Below are positions 59,619-64,000 of a stretch of 64,000 nucleotides of DNA, piece by piece. The notes under the pieces are model-generated. The model was not told where the DNA came from. It was given only the letters and a program-made list of their open reading frames with translations, and did no database searches. Within the stretch, counting starts at the first letter, position 1; every line of letters begins with the position of its first letter. Source of the DNA: Vicugna pacos (taxonomy: Eukaryota; Chordata; Mammalia; Artiodactyla; Camelidae); NCBI RefSeq assembly GCF_048564905.1, contig NC_132996.1:7688001-7752000 (forward strand), in the 5' to 3' direction. The position numbers and the translations under genes were made by a program.

Positions 59619-60161
59619 GAAGACAGAAAATTGGATAGTGTCTCAAGCAGTTAAAAATACCTTAAAATTACTTTTATGGGCATACTGCTCCACTAGGGAC
59701 TGTTACAGGCTCACAAAGGATAAAAGAAAATAGTTGTTGACCAAGAGAGTTTCCAGTTGAAAGACAAAAGAAAACAAAATATGAAATTTGAGTGATTGCA
59801 ATATAATACTAAAGGCTTAGATACAGAGTGTAAATGCTGACATAGCTTTTCAGAGCCATTTTTCTAATGAAAATCTTCAAAGCAGTGTGTTTCTTTGAAA
59901 TTAGATGAACTGAAGACGTGTGTGGTTACCAATAATATGATTATTTGGGAAGTAAATTTCTATACTTGTGCTAAAGAATGTTTTTCTTTTTATTTCCAAC
60001 AACAAAATAATTTGTGATAATCAATGGTTCTGTCATGTAAATGTTATCTTTGCTTGACAGAGTTCCACTTTCCTAACACATTAAACATCGATTTTATTAT
60101 AGGGATAAGTCATGGATATGAAGAATAAAGAGATCGTGATTCCAAGTGTATCACTTCTATA

Positions 60162-60200
<39 letters not shown>

Positions 60201-60824
60201 GGTATCATAAATATTAAAATCTTTCAAATGGTTTAAAAAACTTCATAGTCTGAAGATAAAACTTTATATCAAGTTAGAATTGATAATCCAAAATACTTGC
60301 TCTTGCCTTCTGTTCATGTACTCTTTCTGTCAAAGTCACCTCAGGTATTTTGGGGAGAATGCAATGAGGGTCTTGAAACTGTACAGACATAAACCAGATT
60401 TTGGGGTCCACCCCGTTCTTCTGCTCTTGCTCTGGCCCCACCGGACAATGCTCATGGCCTGCTCAAATGTTGAAGGCACCTCACCATTGCCACTTTCAAA
60501 AAAAGCCCCTGACTATCCTATCTCTTGGTGCCCTCAAGCTGTCAATCTGTATAGTCTTGGAAGGTTCTAGGCTTATGTAGTGGTGGCAAGGATGGCCTTA
60601 TCTTTGCCTCTGTCAGGTGGATATAGAGAGGTTCTCCTGCTGGTTTTATGTAAAGTCTCTCAAAAAATAAAATGAAACAAAAAATGCTTTTCCAACTGCT
60701 AGACTTTGCTTGTAATCACTAAATCCCAGGGACTATTCTCTTCTGTTCTATTCAGTCTCCTCTCCTCAAAGCTCTTTCTTCCTCTCTGCTGTTAAAAATA
60801 AAATTCCTATGCACATCACTTAGC
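59619..60824. other. Unassigned sequence with (TA)n run
   Basis: An A-run then (TA)n lies at about 60161-60196. A 96-codon plus-strand frame at 60280-60570 (MIIQNTCSCLLFMYSF) has no recognised family and no supporting splice pair. The GC-richer part is 60390-60560. Confidence 0.35.
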
Positions 60825-61015
60825 TAATATTTACTGGACATTCACCGTATCCCAAGAGTCTTTCTGAGAGCTTTATGGTATCTCAGTTCATGCCTAAACA
60901 AAGTTAGGTATGATTATTATCTCCATTTTGCAGATGGGAAAACCAAGACATAAAAAAAGTAACTAATGGCACAGCCTGGATTCAAATGTAAGCGTTCATA
61001 TTCTACTACCCTTGC
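60825..61015 (-). repeat. MIR SINE remnant, antisense
   Basis: CTAATATTTACTGGACATTC, GATTATTATCTCCATTTTGC, AGATGGGAAAACCAAGAC and GCACAGCCTGGATTCAAAT follow antisense MIR. Confidence 0.85.
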
Positions 61016-61214
61016 TGTTAATAAGAGTGCCTCTTGTTACAGAAATATTCCTGAAGAGTGAGGCACCTTGAAGGCAGCTCTCCACATGGGCACAGCTTAA
61101 CCAGACTGAATGGTTAGATACATTGATAATACGTATAATTATTATTTTCATCAAACAAATGGTAATCACTTAGCTTTTAGGCAGAATAGAGTGAACATAA
61201 CAAGAAATCTGTGA

Positions 61215-61430
61215 ATTAAATCGTGCTTGGCTCTTGACCTCAATGTCAGTTTTCTTTTGATGTGACCTGGACTATGTGCTCTAACCCCCAAGGCTCCGTG
61301 TCTTTGCCTATAAAGGGGGATGACAATGCATCTCTTTAAAACAGGGATATTCTTCTTCGAGTAAATGAGAGAATGTGTATAAGCAGCAGACATTATGCAC
61401 AGAATACTTGGGAGACTTAGTGTTAATTCT
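61215..61430 (+). repeat. MIR SINE remnant
   Basis: CTTGGCTCTTGACCTCAATG, GTGTCTTTGCCTATAAAGGG, GGATGACAATGCATC and GAGTAAATGAGAGAATGTG fit MIR. Confidence 0.6.
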
Positions 61431-61444
61431 TTTTCCCTTTCTAG

Positions 61445-61652
61445 AAAATAAGAAAGCTAAACGGTCACTTTCCTTCACTGCATACATTCCGTTTTTCAAA
61501 GTAGAGCAGGATTGTGAAATGGTCCTGCTCAATATTCTAAATATTAAGGAAACAATTTTCCACTATAAGCTACCAGTAACAATTAAAACTCAAATTCATG
61601 CTATGCTAGTTGAAATGCTGTCTGTTTTTTCTTCTGGAGTGAGCATACACAG
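61445..61652 (+). other. Exon-like segment (speculative)
   Basis: A 208-base stretch is preceded by a pyrimidine tract ending TTTTTCCCTTTCTAG and followed by CACAG|GTAATC. One frame stays open across it and beyond both sides (61375-61656; includes AKRSLSFTAYIPFFKVEQDC). I do not recognise the protein. The length is not a multiple of three, and chance splice-like pairs are common, so this is only a candidate. Confidence 0.2.
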
Positions 61653-61656
61653 GTAA

Positions 61657-62814
61657 TCTGGAGAACACAAAAAGAGTCCAAGATGAAATGTAACATTTTC
61701 CCTTTCGGAAAATACAATAGAGCTCCTGCTACCAAGGGCTTCATAATAGATGTGGTCATTTTTGTGTAACTATATTAAAACAGATTTTATTTACTATATA
61801 ATATTAATATTATGATTATATCTGAAGTCAAAAAGTACAACTATTATTGTTACATAGGTGATATAATACCTGATTCTTAAGCTCTCAGGATGAAAAAAAG
61901 TGTCCCCACAGAGTTCAGGGTCGGCTGTAATACAAGTTATTCTGTGTCCGGGGGAAATTTTAATGTCATGTGTGGTCCTAATTCTGCTCACAAAATGTAA
62001 GTATCTTGTTAAAAATATTTGACTCATATCAAGCCCAGGACAGCTGTTTTTGACTCTGCTGTGCGGATAATCCAGTTCCTCAGCTTTTGTTCCTTTGTAA
62101 TGTACAGAGACAGCAAGAATTCTTTTTTCAGTAATGCATTCTCTAAATGAAGGGAGAAAATGCATTGTTTACATTCTACAATAATGTGCCCTAGATTTGG
62201 CTATATTCAAACCTGAAGTACAAGTATTTGAATTGTTTTCTCAGTTCTGGAAATGTGTAGTTTATGCCCTTGAATGAAAGAGATGAAGTTAATAGTTAGC
62301 ACATTGAATTCCGTATTTCTATCTGTGGACATACACGTTTATGATACAGAAAGAAATTTCTGCTCCAACAAATTTTTCTGCAGTTTACTCCAGCTCAATG
62401 TTTACTTGAAGGCTGGGTTCAAAAGAAATCTCTTGAATAAGAGAGTTAAGAATATTTACTCTGTAATGAATATCACATGAAACAAATTATTTTATTATAC
62501 TTCTGCTGAATTCGAAGAAAAAGTAAATGTGTTAGGAGTTATAGCTGGGACTGAACCACCAAAGTAATCTTCACCTCATGAATGTGTTGCTATTTTTTTT
62601 TTAAAGAACATATATAGGAATTATATAAACAAGAGATTTATCATTATCACTTGTCTTCATGGATTACTTTGGTCATTACCTTTTATTTCACACAAAAGTA
62701 TATTTCAAGGTCACTTTTTAAAAATCAAGTCTTATAAAATGGAAAAACAACTGAAAGAATAGGTTTCTAAGAACCCATTGGGAATTTTAGAAGTTAATAT
62801 ATAGGATATATCCA
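61657..62814. other. Unassigned sequence
   Basis: No repeat recognised. The minus-strand 123-codon frame at 61794-62165 (MHFLPSFRECITEKRILAVS) is the second longest outside LINEs. Its composition is balanced in the first part and I-rich at the end, with no known domain. Confidence 0.3.
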
Positions 62815-62892
62815 AGTGGGACTGCCAGATTAAACAGAAAAAGGAGCCCTTCATTTAATTATGTCACATAAACTACATGGGACATATTAACT

Positions 62893-62929
<37 letters not shown>

Positions 62930-62975
62930 TATCTTTTATCAAAAGTTCAAATTTAACTCAACATCCTGTATCGTA
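62815..62975. mobile_element. MER53-like palindromic DNA element with CA microsatellite
   Basis: GACTGCCAGATTAAACAGAA, ACATGGGACATATTAACTA and GTTCAAATTTAACTCAACAT with CCTGTAT resemble the palindromic mammalian element that begins AGGGTTGCCAGATAAAATAC. An (AC)16-17 run sits in the second arm. Ends are eroded. Confidence 0.5.
62895..62927. repeat. (AC)n microsatellite
   Basis: About 16 uninterrupted AC units, long enough to be polymorphic. Confidence 0.95.
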
Positions 62976-64000
62976 TATAACAAACCTAAATTTCCACTTA
63001 TCTTTTGGTTGTATTCCAAATGTCTTAGAGTTAATTTATAAACAAAATATACTTTTAAAGGATTTTTCACTTATTCAAAATTATTAATCCCCGCTTTTCC
63101 CTCTCTGGTCCTTTGTTGAGCACACCTATTCTTCCTTTAAAACCCAAAATACTTTGCTAATTTGGGGATATATTCTTAATCCTTTAATAGTGAACTTGTT
63201 TTCGCATCATTTTATTTTCCAGAGTGTGAGATTGCTTCTCTAGGAAAAAGTGTCACACTTGGGATGTAGGCAGTTGTTAACTGCCCTGATACACACACAT
63301 ATCTAGAACAGGGGGTCGGTACAGGGGCTATGCCCCCTTACATAGACGATGCACTATTTTTCTCAGCATCCTGCTTTCCTCTCCAACACAGATTCACCAC
63401 CACCACCAGCTTCCCCTTTCTCTCTCTTTCTTCCTCTCTGTTACAGAAGCGTGGTTGTGGAGTTGTATGAGAATGAAGGAAGGTTTGTTTGCTGGCATCT
63501 TGTCTATTAGAGTAGGAACAATTCGCGAATGAATAGGGCATGGGTCTGTGAAGGAGTACACGTGGAATCCTTGTCACAGAGTAGGGATGCTGGGCAGTGA
63601 TGATGACAAAATCAACACTAGTGGTGGCCCTAGGCTAGGATGGGGGTACAGAAAGTGCCCTAATTGTAGATGGAAGAGTGTCAGCCAGGGAAGTATGAAT
63701 GACATTTATGAGTGAGCCAGAGATAAAATCACCAAGCCCTGCCTAGAATGTACATTTCTATGTTTTTAGAACAATAGCAAAATACTAGTAATGCAATAAA
63801 ATTAAAACGTAGAAGCAAACATTTCTGGAAGAGGAAGGAAAACGAGATATGGCAAATACCTAAACCTCAATTGTACTTTGTCACTGATGTAAAATAAACA
63901 TCAAGAAAACTTCTCTGTAATAAACCTTTGGTAGACTTTTCTGTAATATATAACTCCACACCTAAGGACTCTACTGTAATCCCTTTCTCCAGCAAAACCT
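62976..64000. other. Unassigned sequence to window end
   Basis: A pyrimidine-rich stretch lies at 63410-63442 (CCCCTTTCTCTCTCTTTCTT) and a GC-richer part at 63280-63660. No family or exon is recognised. The 79-codon minus-strand frame at 63338-63577 owes its charge to the antisense of that pyrimidine tract. Confidence 0.35.

Noticed and set aside
61794-62165. 123-codon minus-strand open frame
   Set aside because: No domain, no splice context and no upstream continuation. The end is I-rich low-complexity sequence. Kept only as a note.

Overview
The window is AT-rich nuclear DNA of a mammal, most likely a camelid (camel, llama or alpaca group). The best marker is a SINE with a tRNA-Ala-like head, present twice: minus strand at 8453-8570 and plus strand at 59480-59618. 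Several LINE-1 copies share one distinctive 3' end. No Bov-tA, BovB, pig PRE-1 or primate Alu sequence was noticed. The species call is inference from these repeat families.

No host protein-coding gene, rRNA gene, tRNA gene or CRISPR array can be supported. Every open frame is short (133 aa at most). The longer ones lie inside LINEs or antisense to them, or have no recognisable family. The window therefore reads as intergenic or deep-intronic sequence, and its content is mainly layered transposable elements.

Layout. 1-1088: unassigned. 1089-3643: a LINE-1 with its 5' UTR and ORF1 but no ORF2 or tail. 3.6-13.7 kb: mostly unassigned, with L2, MIR, an L1M 3' end and a camelid SINE in a 14-bp target duplication. 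13.7-16.6 kb: old L1M sequence, one copy split by a hAT-type element. 19.2-23.4 kb: an L1 3' end, a hAT-type element with a perfect 8-bp duplication, an antisense L1M, and two camelid L1 3' ends facing each other. 24.3-24.9 kb: a MaLR LTR split by a very short L1 with a (GAAA)n tail. 26.7-31.4 kb: the main feature, a 4.65-kb LINE-1 with all of ORF2 and its 3' end, broken in many places. 31.4-39 kb: MIR and L2 remnants and an LTR-like repeat. 39-41.7 kb: a GC-richer patch, a MaLR LTR, a strong CTCF-like motif and a small L1. 42-46 kb: L2 remnants. 47-55 kb: a cluster of solitary retroviral LTRs, a LINE-1 with a 5' inversion and a possible 3' transduction, and a Tigger-type MITE. 55-64 kb: L2 and MIR remnants, the second SINE, and a palindromic DNA element with a CA microsatellite.

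Because no host genes are visible, there is no pathway to describe. The value of the window lies in insertion history (target duplications, nesting, inversion) and in a few candidate regulatory or exon-like signals. Ends without a target duplication are estimates by eye, usually good to 10-30 bases. Subfamily names come from remembered consensus sequences and were not searched.
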